This document shows positions 26,886-36,488 of a DNA stretch of 64,000 bases, piece after piece. The stretch lies in assembly GCA_965221405.1 (NCBI GenBank), contig CBDCSE010000002.1, forward strand, positions 682,001 through 746,000, read 5' to 3'. Position numbers and translations under genes: made by a program. This stretch comes from JAPOUP01 sp965221405 (GTDB lineage Bacteria; Pseudomonadota; Alphaproteobacteria; Rhodobacterales; Rhodobacteraceae). The notes beneath the pieces were generated by a model. The model searched no databases. It had not been told where the DNA came from and saw only the letters and a list, made by a program, of their open reading frames with translations. Positions within the stretch are counted from its first letter, which is position 1. Each line of letters starts with the position of its first letter.

Positions 26886-27824
26886 GGACGCCCTACTAAA
26901 CGGAACGCGGAGAAATGCGGGTGGTCAGGCCTTCCAGAGAAAGCGTCAGGACTTAACCGCATCAATTCCCGGTCTGGACCAAGGTTACAGAGCCTGTCGT
27001 AGCGAGAGTCCCTGTGCCTGATTTGGATCGATTCCATCAATTTCCGTCAGCACCTCTCTCAGGAAGCAACCCAAAACGCGGGATCATGCTACGACGCCAG
27101 GATTTCAAAGTCAAGCAATTCAGTCCTGACGGGACGGGGCGATCGCTTGTGAAAGTTCCGCCTTCCATCTTCCTGGAAGCGGTGTATCCGTCCCGCAAAA
27201 CACGGAAATGGGGCGGAAGGGATGCAGGATATATGCTTTATCTTCAAGGGTGTTAACGAATCCAGACACAGAAGCGCCACGAGACATGGCCTCCGGGAGA
27301 TGCCCATGACAGCATTCCGGTGTTTCCTTTCGGGCGGGACCACACCGTTACGAAGCGTTGCGGGCGCATGGGGGAGGGATTCGCGCGGCCGCCGGTATCC
27401 CCGGGGCATGGAATCCCCAGCCACGGCACCTTCCCCGACCCGACCGACGCGCCAGGCCCCGGGAAGGCCGCGCGGGGGTGGTCGCTGACAAGCCGGTCCA
27501 GATGTGGTCCCAACTCTGTCGATGACTGCGATTCGCGGACGCCCACGATGGCGTTCCGGCACCCCACCATACCACCGGCGGAGGCTGACAAACCTCATCG
27601 AATGACTGGCGCGTTTGGCCGTCACGACCAGCAAAGATGGGATACATCCCTCGGCCAAGGCCATGAACCAGAGCCGGCCACCGGTGCGCTGGCAAAAAAG
27701 TTACCGCGAATTATCGGACTCCCCCGAAGCGGGGTAGTGTCGCAGTTTGAACATTTCGCTTGCATGTGCGCAACAAAACCGCTAGAATGAGAGGCGAACA
27801 GTCATCCATACAAGCGGAGTATTC
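26886..27824. other. Long divergent intergenic region of the sterol operon
   Basis: About 940 bases between the start of the sterol operon (minus strand) and the start of the cysteine-rich secreted protein (plus strand). Overlapping frames on both strands between 27250 and 27790 have no recognisable content and mixed composition. The operon promoter should lie at its left end, but no strong -35/-10 pair was identified. Confidence 0.3.
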
Positions 27825-28356
27825 ATGATGAGAAGAACGATAGTTACCCCCCCCCCCCCCCAACCGAGTTCGGCTGACGGCACTGCCGACCTGTCTCGCC
27901 GCCGCCATCCTTGCCCTCGCGCTGATTGCGGGTGCGGCCCAGGCTGAGACATGCAGTGTGCCATCGCAGCACAACGGCAACAACGCCAGGACGGACGGCT
28001 TGTTCGGCATTGGTCGCTACATTGTCAACCCCAACCCGGTCACCGGATGCTCGATCAGCTGTCATTATAGAGAGCGTCGCGAGGAAGTGTGTCCAGTAAC
28101 CACAAAACCGAATGGTTACGATAAACCCATTCGCGGTTACCTGCAGTTTTCCGCACCGCATTTCAACTGCAAGTGTGAACTGCCGGGAGGTGCCACGAGG
28201 TTCAACCAAGGGGCGGGAGTTTTCTACCGCTGCGGGGAACAAAACAACATGTGGCAGACAGGTGGCTACCGGGTCACAATGAACCTACAGGCCGGTCAAA
28301 TCGACCTTGACACGCAACAAACTCCGTATGAGTGCGCTTACGACTGGGATCGGTGA
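27825..28356 (+). CDS. Cysteine-rich secreted protein, start out of frame through a poly-C tract
   Basis: The ATG pair at 27825/27828, behind GCGGAG, is followed by a 15-C run and then a classical signal peptide (CLAAAILALALIAGAAQA, cut before ETC). With 15 Cs the start codon and the signal peptide are in different frames; with 14 Cs they join to give an unbroken protein starting MMRRTIVTPPPP. The mature part is about 143 residues with roughly nine cysteines (for example CSISCH, CKCE, YRCGE), which suggests disulfide bonding outside the cytoplasm. No family is recognised. Homopolymer length change is a known phase-switch mechanism, so expression may turn on and off, with this copy OFF. An error in the assembled C-count is the main alternative. 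Confidence 0.6.
27847..27861 (+). repeat. Poly-C homopolymer tract (15 C)
   Basis: Fifteen consecutive Cs lie inside the first codons of the cysteine-rich secreted-protein gene. The tract decides whether the ATG at 27825 is in frame with the signal peptide; one base fewer restores the frame. No comparable homopolymer was noticed elsewhere in the window. Confidence 0.9.
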
Positions 28357-28568
28357 CAGTGACCAGGGCATCCCTACGCCGACCTCGACGACCGCCTGTG
28401 GCCTGAAAACGGACGGGACGCGCCGCCGCGGCTTGCTGAAGGTCGCCGGAAAATTCCGAACATTTCAAACTGACCCACTACCCGAAGCGGTATGGACTCG
28501 ACCCACCGGCAAGATTATGGAAAAAGCGCCGCATGACGCAACAGTATCAGGCGAGGGTCAGTATCGTT

Positions 28569-29510
28569 ATGGACACCTTTGAAAAACCGCATGTCGACAT
28601 GGAGAGCCGATGGCGGAACCGGAGCCCCGGGACACCTCAGGCTCAGGCCTCTCGCTGCATCGACGGTTCCGCCCATCGGCCATCCCAGACAAATGCGGTT
28701 CCGTCCAAAAGCGTCCTCAAGGGCATCCTGTTGTTTCCGTGCCTTTTGGTGCTCAGCCTGGTGTTTCCAGCCCAGCCAACGCTGGCCCAGTCAGCCGAGG
28801 AAAAGGGTCTGAGGATCGCCCAGGCAGCTTACGATACCGGAATTGGCTTCGGGGATTCCACCGCCGAAATGTCGATGATCCTCCGAAACAAGAGGGGGCA
28901 GGAATCCCGGAGGGCGATTAGAATCAGGATCCTTGAGGTTCCCGGTGACGGGAACAAAACCCTGTTTGTCTTTGACAACCCGCGCGATGTCAAGGGAACG
29001 GCGTTCCTGGTACATGGCCACAAGACAAAGCCCGATGACCAGTGGCTCTATCTGCCGGCGCTGAAGCGGGTCAAGCGCATCAGTTCCTCGAACCGTTCAG
29101 GCTCTTTCATGGGAAGCGAATTCTCCTATGAAGACCTCAGCACTGCCGAAGTCGAGAAATATCAATATGAGTGGCTTCGGGAAGAGCCGTGTGGGAGCCT
29201 GTCGTGCACGGTCACCGAATGGATTCCCGTAGAGAGCGGCTCCGGATATTCCCGCCTGCTTGTCTGGCATGACACAAGTGAGTCTCTTCCCAGGAAGGTC
29301 GAGTACTATGACCGCAGGAACGCGCATCTGAAGACCTTGACTTACGAGGATTATAACCAGTATCTGGGCAAACACTGGAGATCAGGCAAGTTGAATATGG
29401 TGAACCATATCACGGGGAAAAGCACGGAATTAAATTGGGAAAACTACAGCTTCGATACAGGCCTGGACGCCCGGGACTTTTCGCAGACCGGGCTGCGGCG
29501 CGTACGCTAG
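28569..29510 (+). CDS. LolA-like periplasmic (outer-membrane lipoprotein-sorting type) protein
   Basis: A protein of about 313 residues with a hydrophobic signal segment (ILLFPCLLVLSLVFPAQPTLAQ) and a mature domain of the LolA-like beta-fold: AEMSMILRNKRG, KTLFVFDNPRDVKGTAFL, QWLYLPALKRVKRIS, GSFMGSEFSYEDL. This mature pattern is that of outer-membrane lipoprotein-sorting proteins found beside MMPL/RND pumps. The signal segment begins about 40 residues into the frame from ATG 28569, and no closer in-frame start was found, so the true start is unsure; an ATG at 28533 is also possible. The frame overlaps the next gene. Context (beta-barrel and RND genes, sterol synthesis) suggests a periplasmic lipid carrier. 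Confidence 0.75.
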   Translation: MDTFEKPHVDMESRWRNRSPGTPQAQASRCIDGSAHRPSQTNAVPSKSVLKGILLFPCLLVLSLVFPAQPTLAQSAEEKGLRIAQAAYDTGIGFGDSTAEMSMILRNKRGQESRRAIRIRILEVPGDGNKTLFVFDNPRDVKGTAFLVHGHKTKPDDQWLYLPALKRVKRISSSNRSGSFMGSEFSYEDLSTAEVEKYQYEWLREEPCGSLSCTVTEWIPVESGSGYSRLLVWHDTSESLPRKVEYYDRRNAHLKTLTYEDYNQYLGKHWRSGKLNMVNHITGKSTELNWENYSFDTGLDARDFSQTGLRRVR

Positions 29511-30784
29511 GGAAGTTCGTAAGTTGGCGGGAACTCACGGCGGCGGCCGTGGGATGCGTTCCTTTGATTGCGGCCTCGACAGGGTATGTGCAGGCCGCTG
29601 GTGACTGGACAGCCGACACCTGGGGAACGGTGGCGCTTGAGTCGCGGATATATCCGACCAAACCACTTTATCCGCAGCAGGAAACCCATGACCACAGTCT
29701 GACGTTCGAGCCTACCGTCTTTTTCGAAAACCAGGCCGGCAGCAGCTTCACGCTGACCCCATTCCTGCGTTTCGACGCATCGGACAGTGAGAGAACACAT
29801 GTCGATATCAGGGAAGCGTACTTCCTGACTTTCGGAGATATCGGCGGCCTCGAATGGGAATTCAGGATCGGTATCGATCAAATCTTCTGGGGAACCACTG
29901 AGTCCAATAACCCGGTCAATATCGTCAATCAAACCGATCTGGTGGAACATCCGGGTGGAAACGAGAAACTTGGCCAGCCAATGCTACATGGAACCCTCGC
30001 GGGTGATTGGGGAATTCTGGATCTCTTCGCGCTGCCATTTCACCGACCTAGAACCTATCCGGGTATTTCCGGTAGATTGCGCACCGAAAATCCCGTTCTG
30101 CTGGAAGACCATAGCATCGGATATGAAGATGGCTCGGGTAAGCGACATGTCGATTTCGCAACCAGATACAGCCATACCGTAGGGCCGGTTGATTTCGGGA
30201 TCAGTTATTTCAACGGTACCAGCCGTGAGCCTCTTTTGGTACCCACTGGAGGCTGCGGGCGGTCCCGGGAAGACTGTTATTTTCGGCAACAGTATAACCA
30301 GATCAGCCAGCTCGGCCTGGATTTACAGTTCACTCAGGACGCGTTTATCGGAAAAGCCGAAATCATCAACCGTAAGGGTTTTGACCGGCAAGGCCCGGGC
30401 AAGACATCGCATAATGCGTTCGTCATCGGCGGCGAGTACACTCTTTACGGTATTTTCGATTCCGATGCCGACATAACCCTTTTCGGCGAATACAACCGGG
30501 ATGGACGGGGGCGCAGAGCCACGACTTCTTTCCAGGATGACATATTCCTTGCCGCCCGCTACACATTCAACGATGTCGAGGACACCGATTTCACTGTCGC
30601 CCTGCTGCATGACCTGGATTACGAAACCAAGTCACTGAATCTGGAATTCACTCGACGATTGAACGATAACGTGTCCCTGAAAGTCGAAGGGCTCACATTC
30701 TTTGATACCGACTACAGAGATGCAGCGACCTGGCAGGTTAGGGATGATGACCATGTCTTGGTGAACCTGAGCTTCAACTACTGA
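29435..30784 (+). CDS. Outer-membrane beta-barrel protein
   Basis: A protein of up to 449 residues. After a hydrophobic signal-like segment (AAVGCVPLIAASTGYVQAA) it consists of alternating aromatic/hydrophobic strands and ends LSFNY, the aromatic C-terminal signature for outer-membrane insertion. The frame opens at a TTG at 29435 inside the LolA-like gene; a GTG at 29549 would remove the overlap but leaves a short signal, so the start is uncertain. The content (EFRIGIDQIFWGTTES, VIGGEYTLYGIFDS) resembles DUF1302/alginate-type porins found with LolA-like and RND genes. It is probably the outer-membrane part of a three-gene lipid export set. Confidence 0.75.
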   Translation: MGKLQLRYRPGRPGLFADRAAARTLGKFVSWRELTAAAVGCVPLIAASTGYVQAAGDWTADTWGTVALESRIYPTKPLYPQQETHDHSLTFEPTVFFENQAGSSFTLTPFLRFDASDSERTHVDIREAYFLTFGDIGGLEWEFRIGIDQIFWGTTESNNPVNIVNQTDLVEHPGGNEKLGQPMLHGTLAGDWGILDLFALPFHRPRTYPGISGRLRTENPVLLEDHSIGYEDGSGKRHVDFATRYSHTVGPVDFGISYFNGTSREPLLVPTGGCGRSREDCYFRQQYNQISQLGLDLQFTQDAFIGKAEIINRKGFDRQGPGKTSHNAFVIGGEYTLYGIFDSDADITLFGEYNRDGRGRRATTSFQDDIFLAARYTFNDVEDTDFTVALLHDLDYETKSLNLEFTRRLNDNVSLKVEGLTFFDTDYRDAATWQVRDDDHVLVNLSFNY

Positions 30785-31526
30785 ATGCAGGGACCGCCGC
30801 CATTTCCGTGAAAATCAGATTGACATTCCATAACATGCTGACATAAATGGATGAATCTGGTTTTCGGAACATTACCGACTTGAACCTGGCCTCCGCTCAA
30901 ATCACTCTTCCTCCCCATCGCGCGACATCAAGGGGGAGAATGCGATGTATTCCGGCAGCCCGGTTCTCGCCCGGCCCATGCGGCACCTGCCGTGGTCACG
31001 TGTTCCGCCGCCGTGTCCCGCGAACGGGGCGACCGGTGCGCAAAAGGCGTTCACCCGCGCGGACCGGTACCGGTGCATGGCCTTCGGTCGTCTCACCTAC
31101 AGGAGCGGCCCGCGCACCCGATCCGGAAGCCCAGCCATAAGGGCATGCGTGGCGGGGTTTTCTGCAACACACCTCGCCAACGCCAACCAGGTCCGCCCGT
31201 GACCTGAGAATCCACGCCGATCCGACGGGAGGCCGCATGACGTTAAGGTACCGGACATATGCCGTGGCGGATCAGGTCCTTACTTCGGCACCTCGGAAAA
31301 CGGTGTAAAGCGGATCCAGTTTGCCGTGTTCGGTCTACGTGAACGCCGCCATAAACGGAAAACGCAGCCATGCGAGGGGAGGCAAGGTTACTGAAATTTC
31401 GCGGGCCGAGCAGGTCGAAGGCCGAAGTCCGGACGCGGCATCAGCAAAATTAATTTGACTACTTGTCCGAATATACGCGCCGATATAGGTTGATGGCCGA
31501 TAAGCTGCGAGGCTGGAGATCTCGAT
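30785..31526. other. Intergenic region before squalene synthase
   Basis: About 740 bases without a convincing gene. The GC-rich middle (30900-31230) has short proline/arginine-rich frames on both strands. A TTGACT box at 31455-31460 with AT-rich sequence downstream may belong to the squalene synthase promoter, but no well-spaced -10 box was seen. Confidence 0.3.
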
Positions 31527-32579
31527 ATGTCGACGTCGAGTGCTGAATCTTTCGACCTGACGGAATGCATCGCCTACCAGAACGCAATCCTCGAAGACGT
31601 TTCGCGGACATTTGCCTTAACCATTCCGCAGCTTCCCGACCCGCTCCGGGATTCCGTCGGCAATGCCTACCTGCTATGTCGGCTTGCCGATACGATCGAG
31701 GACGAAAAGGGCATGACATCGGCACAGAAGACGGAATTCGGCGAGCGCCTCATTTCCGTGATCGGTGGAAGCGAAAGTCCCGACGGATTCGCGCAGGATT
31801 TGGGCACATGCCTCTCCTCTTCCGCGAGTCCGGGTGAGCATGACCTCGTTTCCAATACGGCTAGAGTGATCAATATCACGAACAGTCTTTCCGCGTCGCA
31901 GAGAGGGGCGATCGAGCGCTGCGTCAGGATCATGACACATGGAATGATGGAGTTTCAGCGCAACGCCGGAACGAAAGGTCTCCGGGACATGAATGACCTG
32001 AACCGGTACTGCTACGTTGTCGCCGGAGTCGTCGGAGAGATGCTGACAGAACTCTTCTGCGATCATTCCCCGGAAATAGGTTCCCATCGTGACCAACTGC
32101 TTCCCCTTTCCGTGTCCTTCGGTGCGGGACTGCAGATGACCAATATTCTCAAGGATATGTGGGAGGACCGGCGGCGCGGCGCCTGCTGGTTGCCAAGGGA
32201 TGTATTCGGAAAGACGGGACTCGACCTCGGTTCGATTGTGGCCGGGCGAGACAATGCCAGAATGGTGCCGGGAATACGGGAGCTCGTCGGGGTCACCCGG
32301 CAGCATCTGAATGACGCATTGCGGTATGTGTTGATGATTCCGGCTTACGAGACCGGCATACGACGTCACTGTCTTTGGGCGCTGGGAATGGCGGTTCTGA
32401 CGTTACGTCGAATCCATGCAACCCCGGCCTATCTCAAAGGAGACGACGTGAAGATTTCCCGTCGTAGCGTAAAGACTGTTATTCTGGCCACTAACCTGAC
32501 CGCAGGTTCTGACTATGCGCTCAGGCTACTTTTCGCAGCTTTAAGCCGAGGACTTCCGCGGGCTGGGCAATTCACCTGA
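31527..32579 (+). CDS. Squalene synthase (squalene/phytoene synthase family)
   Basis: Condenses two farnesyl-PP to squalene. The 350-residue protein has the first aspartate-rich motif in RLADTIEDE and the second in LQMTNILKDMWEDRRRGACW, with the conserved YCYVVAGVVGEMLTELF between them and FALTIPQLP near the N-terminus. These match squalene synthase proper better than the HpnC/HpnD pair of the hopanoid route. The ATG at 31527 follows GGAGAT. A hydrophobic stretch near the C-terminus (VKTVILATNLTAG) may help membrane contact. Together with ispG downstream and the epoxidase-cyclase, it completes the squalene supply for the sterol locus. Confidence 0.92.
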   Translation: MSTSSAESFDLTECIAYQNAILEDVSRTFALTIPQLPDPLRDSVGNAYLLCRLADTIEDEKGMTSAQKTEFGERLISVIGGSESPDGFAQDLGTCLSSSASPGEHDLVSNTARVINITNSLSASQRGAIERCVRIMTHGMMEFQRNAGTKGLRDMNDLNRYCYVVAGVVGEMLTELFCDHSPEIGSHRDQLLPLSVSFGAGLQMTNILKDMWEDRRRGACWLPRDVFGKTGLDLGSIVAGRDNARMVPGIRELVGVTRQHLNDALRYVLMIPAYETGIRRHCLWALGMAVLTLRRIHATPAYLKGDDVKISRRSVKTVILATNLTAGSDYALRLLFAALSRGLPRAGQFT

Positions 32580-33333
32580 AGGACGGTAGCCCCCGATCGG
32601 CCTATCCTCAATGGTTAGCCTCGTGTGATCGTGACACCCGATGTCGAATGGCCCCGGCAACCCGGTCATAAGTGTCTACCCTGTGGAACCGGGCGGGACC
32701 AGATGTCCTTCCCTGGCTTTGCCCGTTCGCTCCTGCTGTCTTACCTGCCCCGTCCCGGGACCGCGCCGAATACGGATCCATCTGGAGGCCTGATGAACAC
32801 GTCCCCCTGCATACCGCCCCGTCGGGACACGGGATCCCGACGAAGGTCCTCCATCAGGGCCGACGTTACCCTGTAGGGCTGTCCTGGCCGGACGGTTGGA
32901 GATGATGCGCTCCCCCAGTCCTGAGATTCAGCCTTGGATACCACCCCGGGCGCGAACCCGACAGCCTGGAACAAGCACCAGACCCGATGCCATGCGATGC
33001 GGCGTACCATGGATTTGGGCATTGACCACCAACCGACCCGGAGCCGACGGTTCAGGACACTGCGGGGCCCAACACGAACCTGAGCCCGTGGAAAAGGCGG
33101 CACTGCTCTCGCGCGATCGTTCCGACGTCCTGCCATCCGGCGTCACTCACTACCAAAAGACGCCGGGCCTCAACCGACCTGCGCAAACGAGTCTTGCGGA
33201 TCCTGGCCAGGCCTATTAGGGTGTGTTCCGCTGCAGCGCATCAAGTCAGGTGCGCAGATGCGGTTCGGAAATGCGCGCTCACAAGTCTTGGCGTGAGTCC
33301 TCGTGTCCCGCCGGGTAGTGGCTGCGTCAAGCT
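32580..33333. other. Intergenic region, no clear gene
   Basis: About 750 bases between squalene synthase and the RND transporter gene, same strand. Open frames are at most about 130 codons, overlap antisense and show no family features. Possibly decayed sequence. Confidence 0.3.
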
Positions 33334-35673
33334 ATGGTGGCATATTTGATCGATAAGTTCATATCCGGGTTTTTCGAGGCGGTTGTGCATCGATACGTGC
33401 CTGCGATCCTTGCAGTGCTGCTGTGCCTCGCCGTTCTTGCGGCCGGGCTCCAGCATTTTGACACTGCGGGCGTGGGCATCCGAACCCAGTTTCAGGATGA
33501 CGATCCTCATCTGGTCAGACTGGAGGAGTTCGAAGCGACCTACGCCGTATCGGATAGCGCACTCGTCGTTCTTGAGCCGCCGGGCGACAGCATTTTCACG
33601 CGTGACGCGCTGGTTGCGGTCGAGCGGCTTACGGACGCGCTGTGGCAGACACCCTACGTCGTCCGTGTGGATTCGTTAACGAATTACCTGCATATCGAGG
33701 GAACCGAGGATAGCCTGATCGTTGAACCGCTGGTCGATGATGCCATCTCGCTCAATGACGCCATGATCGACGAGGTTCGATCGATCGCGCTTACCAATTT
33801 GAACACGGCTGGCCGCCTGGTATCGCGCGACGGTCGTCTGGCCGGCCTGATCGTCAGCCTCGTCCTTCCCGAAGAAGATCGGGAACAGGTGGAGGCAGAG
33901 GTTGTCGAGACCCTCTACGATCTTGTCGGTGCGCAGGGTGCGGCAAACCCGGGATTCGCCTATTACGCATATGGCGAGATGCTTCTTGGTGAGGACATTC
34001 GCAATGCGGTGGATGACGACATGTCCATCCTCGCGCCGATTGCTTTCGCGACGATGCTGCTGGTTGCCATCATCGTGTTGCGTTCATTCTGGGGCGTCCT
34101 GGGAATCCTGTCGATGATTATTGCCGTGATGGCTTCCAGCTTCGGGTTCGCCGGCTGGTCAGGACTGAAGTTCTACGCCTCAAGCGGCGCCGCCATATTC
34201 GTCCTGATGGCAATTGCCGTCGCGCACTCGGTCCACCTGATTCACGGCGTGATCAATGGAATGCGGGACGGAATGGACCGCAAGTCCGCAACGCTTCATT
34301 CACTGAGCACGAATGCCCGTCCGATTTTCCTTACATCGCTCACGACGGCGATCGGGTTTCTCAGCCTGAACTTTTCGGAAATGCCGGCGTTCCGTGTGAT
34401 GGGCAACATAGTCGCGTTCGGATCCATGATCGCATTTGCCTGTTCGGTCACGCTCTTGCCCGCCTTGATGTCGATGGTGCCGATGAGAGCGCCCAGGAAG
34501 GCATCCGCGGAGACGGAGGGGAAAACGGTTTTTTCCGAACGCCTGGGAAATTTCGTGATTTCCCACAATGTCAAGCTGCTCTGGATTTTCGCGGCCCTGG
34601 CGGTTGCGAGCGCATTCGGAATCGCCCGAATTGAACTGGACGACAACAATGCCGAGATACTCAACGAGAGCTACCAGCTGCGCCAGTCCGCGGACTTCAT
34701 CAACGAAAACTTCTCAGGACTGGATTCATTGGAGTATTCCCTGGGTTCAGGGCAGGAAAACGGGATCATCGATGTCGAATACATGGGACAGGTCGAGATG
34801 TTCGCGAACTGGCTCCGCCAGCAACCTGAAGTCAACCATGTTTCCTCGATTGCCGATGTCCTGAAACAATTGAACGCGACCTTGAGCGGCGAGGCGGACG
34901 GTTCTGAACGCCTCCCGGAGGACCCCGATCGCATAGCCCAGTATCTGCTTCTTTACGAGCTGTCCCTTCCTGTTGGACTTGACCTTAACAATCTCATCAG
35001 CTTCGACCGCTCGGCCAGTCGCTTGACGGTTGCGATTCAAGGACTCTCGTCGAGGCAGCAGATCGAATTCGATGAACGTGCTTCGGCCTGGCTTCAGGAA
35101 AACGCCCCGAAAATCCAGACCGCCGCAACTGGAGTTATCATTGTCGGCGCCTATGCTGTGATCAGAAACATAACGAACATGCTTATCGGAACAATGGTGG
35201 CCATGTCCGTCGTCTCCCTGATTCTGGTCTTCGTGTTCAGGAGCGTGCGCCTGGGCCTTCTCAGCCTCGTCCCCAATTTCCTGCCGGCAATCATGTCGAT
35301 GGCTGTCTGGGGCTATGCGGTCGGACACGTCAGCGTCGCGGCTTCCATCGTGACCGCAATCGCGTTTGGCATTGTCGTCGATGATACCATTCACCTGATG
35401 TCGAAATACCTGAGAGCCCGTGCGGAGGGTAACTCACCCTCTGCGGCAATCCTGCCGACCTTCAGACTCGTGGGGAGACCGTTGCTTACGACAACCTTGA
35501 TTTTCGCGTTGGGCTTCCTTGTATTCGGTGCATCGGGACTTGTAGCCAATCAAACGCTCGGCCTGCTGGTTGGCATGACGGTCGTCATCGCGCTCGTGGC
35601 GGACTTTCTTCTGTTTCCGCCGCTCCTGCTCGCGATTGACAGGAAAAGGGGAAATACCGGGCATAAGGGGTAG
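33334..35673 (+). CDS. RND/MMPL-family lipid exporter, HpnN/BstA-like
   Basis: A 779-residue inner-membrane transporter of the RND superfamily (MMPL type). It has an N-terminal helix (AILAVLLCLAVLAAGL), a large periplasmic loop, a five-helix bundle (about residues 228-390), a linker, a second periplasmic loop and a C-terminal bundle with IAFGIVVDDTIHLMSKY, the conserved D-D of the proton relay region. The paired SSD-type repeats and size match the HpnN hopanoid transporter and the BstA sterol transporter of Methylococcus. It lies downstream of LolA-like and beta-barrel genes and squalene synthase on the same strand, which supports sterol or lipid transport to the outer membrane; the cargo is inferred. 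Confidence 0.85.
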   Translation: MVAYLIDKFISGFFEAVVHRYVPAILAVLLCLAVLAAGLQHFDTAGVGIRTQFQDDDPHLVRLEEFEATYAVSDSALVVLEPPGDSIFTRDALVAVERLTDALWQTPYVVRVDSLTNYLHIEGTEDSLIVEPLVDDAISLNDAMIDEVRSIALTNLNTAGRLVSRDGRLAGLIVSLVLPEEDREQVEAEVVETLYDLVGAQGAANPGFAYYAYGEMLLGEDIRNAVDDDMSILAPIAFATMLLVAIIVLRSFWGVLGILSMIIAVMASSFGFAGWSGLKFYASSGAAIFVLMAIAVAHSVHLIHGVINGMRDGMDRKSATLHSLSTNARPIFLTSLTTAIGFLSLNFSEMPAFRVMGNIVAFGSMIAFACSVTLLPALMSMVPMRAPRKASAETEGKTVFSERLGNFVISHNVKLLWIFAALAVASAFGIARIELDDNNAEILNESYQLRQSADFINENFSGLDSLEYSLGSGQENGIIDVEYMGQVEMFANWLRQQPEVNHVSSIADVLKQLNATLSGEADGSERLPEDPDRIAQYLLLYELSLPVGLDLNNLISFDRSASRLTVAIQGLSSRQQIEFDERASAWLQENAPKIQTAATGVIIVGAYAVIRNITNMLIGTMVAMSVVSLILVFVFRSVRLGLLSLVPNFLPAIMSMAVWGYAVGHVSVAASIVTAIAFGIVVDDTIHLMSKYLRARAEGNSPSAAILPTFRLVGRPLLTTTLIFALGFLVFGASGLVANQTLGLLVGMTVVIALVADFLLFPPLLLAIDRKRGNTGHKG

Positions 35674-36308
35674 GGATTCCCGCCAGACCGCTTATCCAGG
35701 CGTCGATCCCCTGTCGGGACATCAGGGATGGAATTTGACGGTCCAAGGCCACAAGCCGCTCCGTGCACGGTGCATCTTGGCATATGAAGCGGCTGGCTGG
35801 GTCAGTGCCGCTCGCTGAAACCGACATTCCCACGCGGGTCCCATCACCGCCGCAATAGCCGATGCAAATGAAGTCGCCTCCAGGAGGGGCTCCTGACCTA
35901 TGGCCTTATGGTGCGTGCATGGGAGGGCTCAAATTCGCAAACAGCCTTGATTGCTTACCTGTCACTATTCCGCCCGCGATCCCGGTAGCCGAGATCTTCG
36001 GATGCGTGGCGCTCGCAGCCATCGGACAATCAGGTCTAGGGCCCGGATATCTCACCTCGAGGGATTTTTCCGTCCGGCGGAACAGTCCCGTCACGGATGG
36101 ACGGAGGACGGCAGCAGGCCGACGCTCACCGTGATCCGGCACTCGATATCTTGGTCCTGGTGTGCGATACGCCATCAAGCCGCCTTACCTGCTCGACGGA
36201 CGTTCGCCCGAGCATGGATATCCACCGCTTCTGACTTCGGTAACATGGATGACCGGTGCTGGCTCTGAATCTCTTTTCGGCGATCCTGGGTCGCCGGAGC
36301 GTTTTTTC
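35674..36308. other. Intergenic region, no clear gene
   Basis: About 635 bases after the transporter gene. Short frames only, with none recognisable. It ends at the promoter-like sequence of the RodZ-type gene. Confidence 0.3.
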
Positions 36309-36337
36309 TTGACACTGGATGTGAGCTTTGCGATAGT
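36309..36337 (+). promoter_or_regulatory. Sigma70-type promoter of the RodZ-ispG region
   Basis: TTGACA at 36309-36314 is a perfect -35 box, followed by a 17-base spacer and GATAGT at 36332-36337, which matches four of six -10 positions. It lies about 150 bases before the RodZ-type start codon and would drive rodZ and perhaps ispG. Confidence 0.5.
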
Positions 36338-36488
36338 TTTTCCGCATCTGGTCCGGATTGTAACGGTATGCTCCGGCGTAATGTGCAATGTGCGCGATCG
36401 CCCGCGAGGTGTGGATTCAGGCTTGGGATCCAGTAAGCTGAGACCGGATGGGGAAGCTAAGGACCGGTTTGGGCCATGAAGGTGTAGA

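Noticed and set aside
32741..33136. A 131-codon minus-strand frame after squalene synthase
   Set aside because: The arginine-rich composition and overlapping frames on the other strand give no support for a gene.
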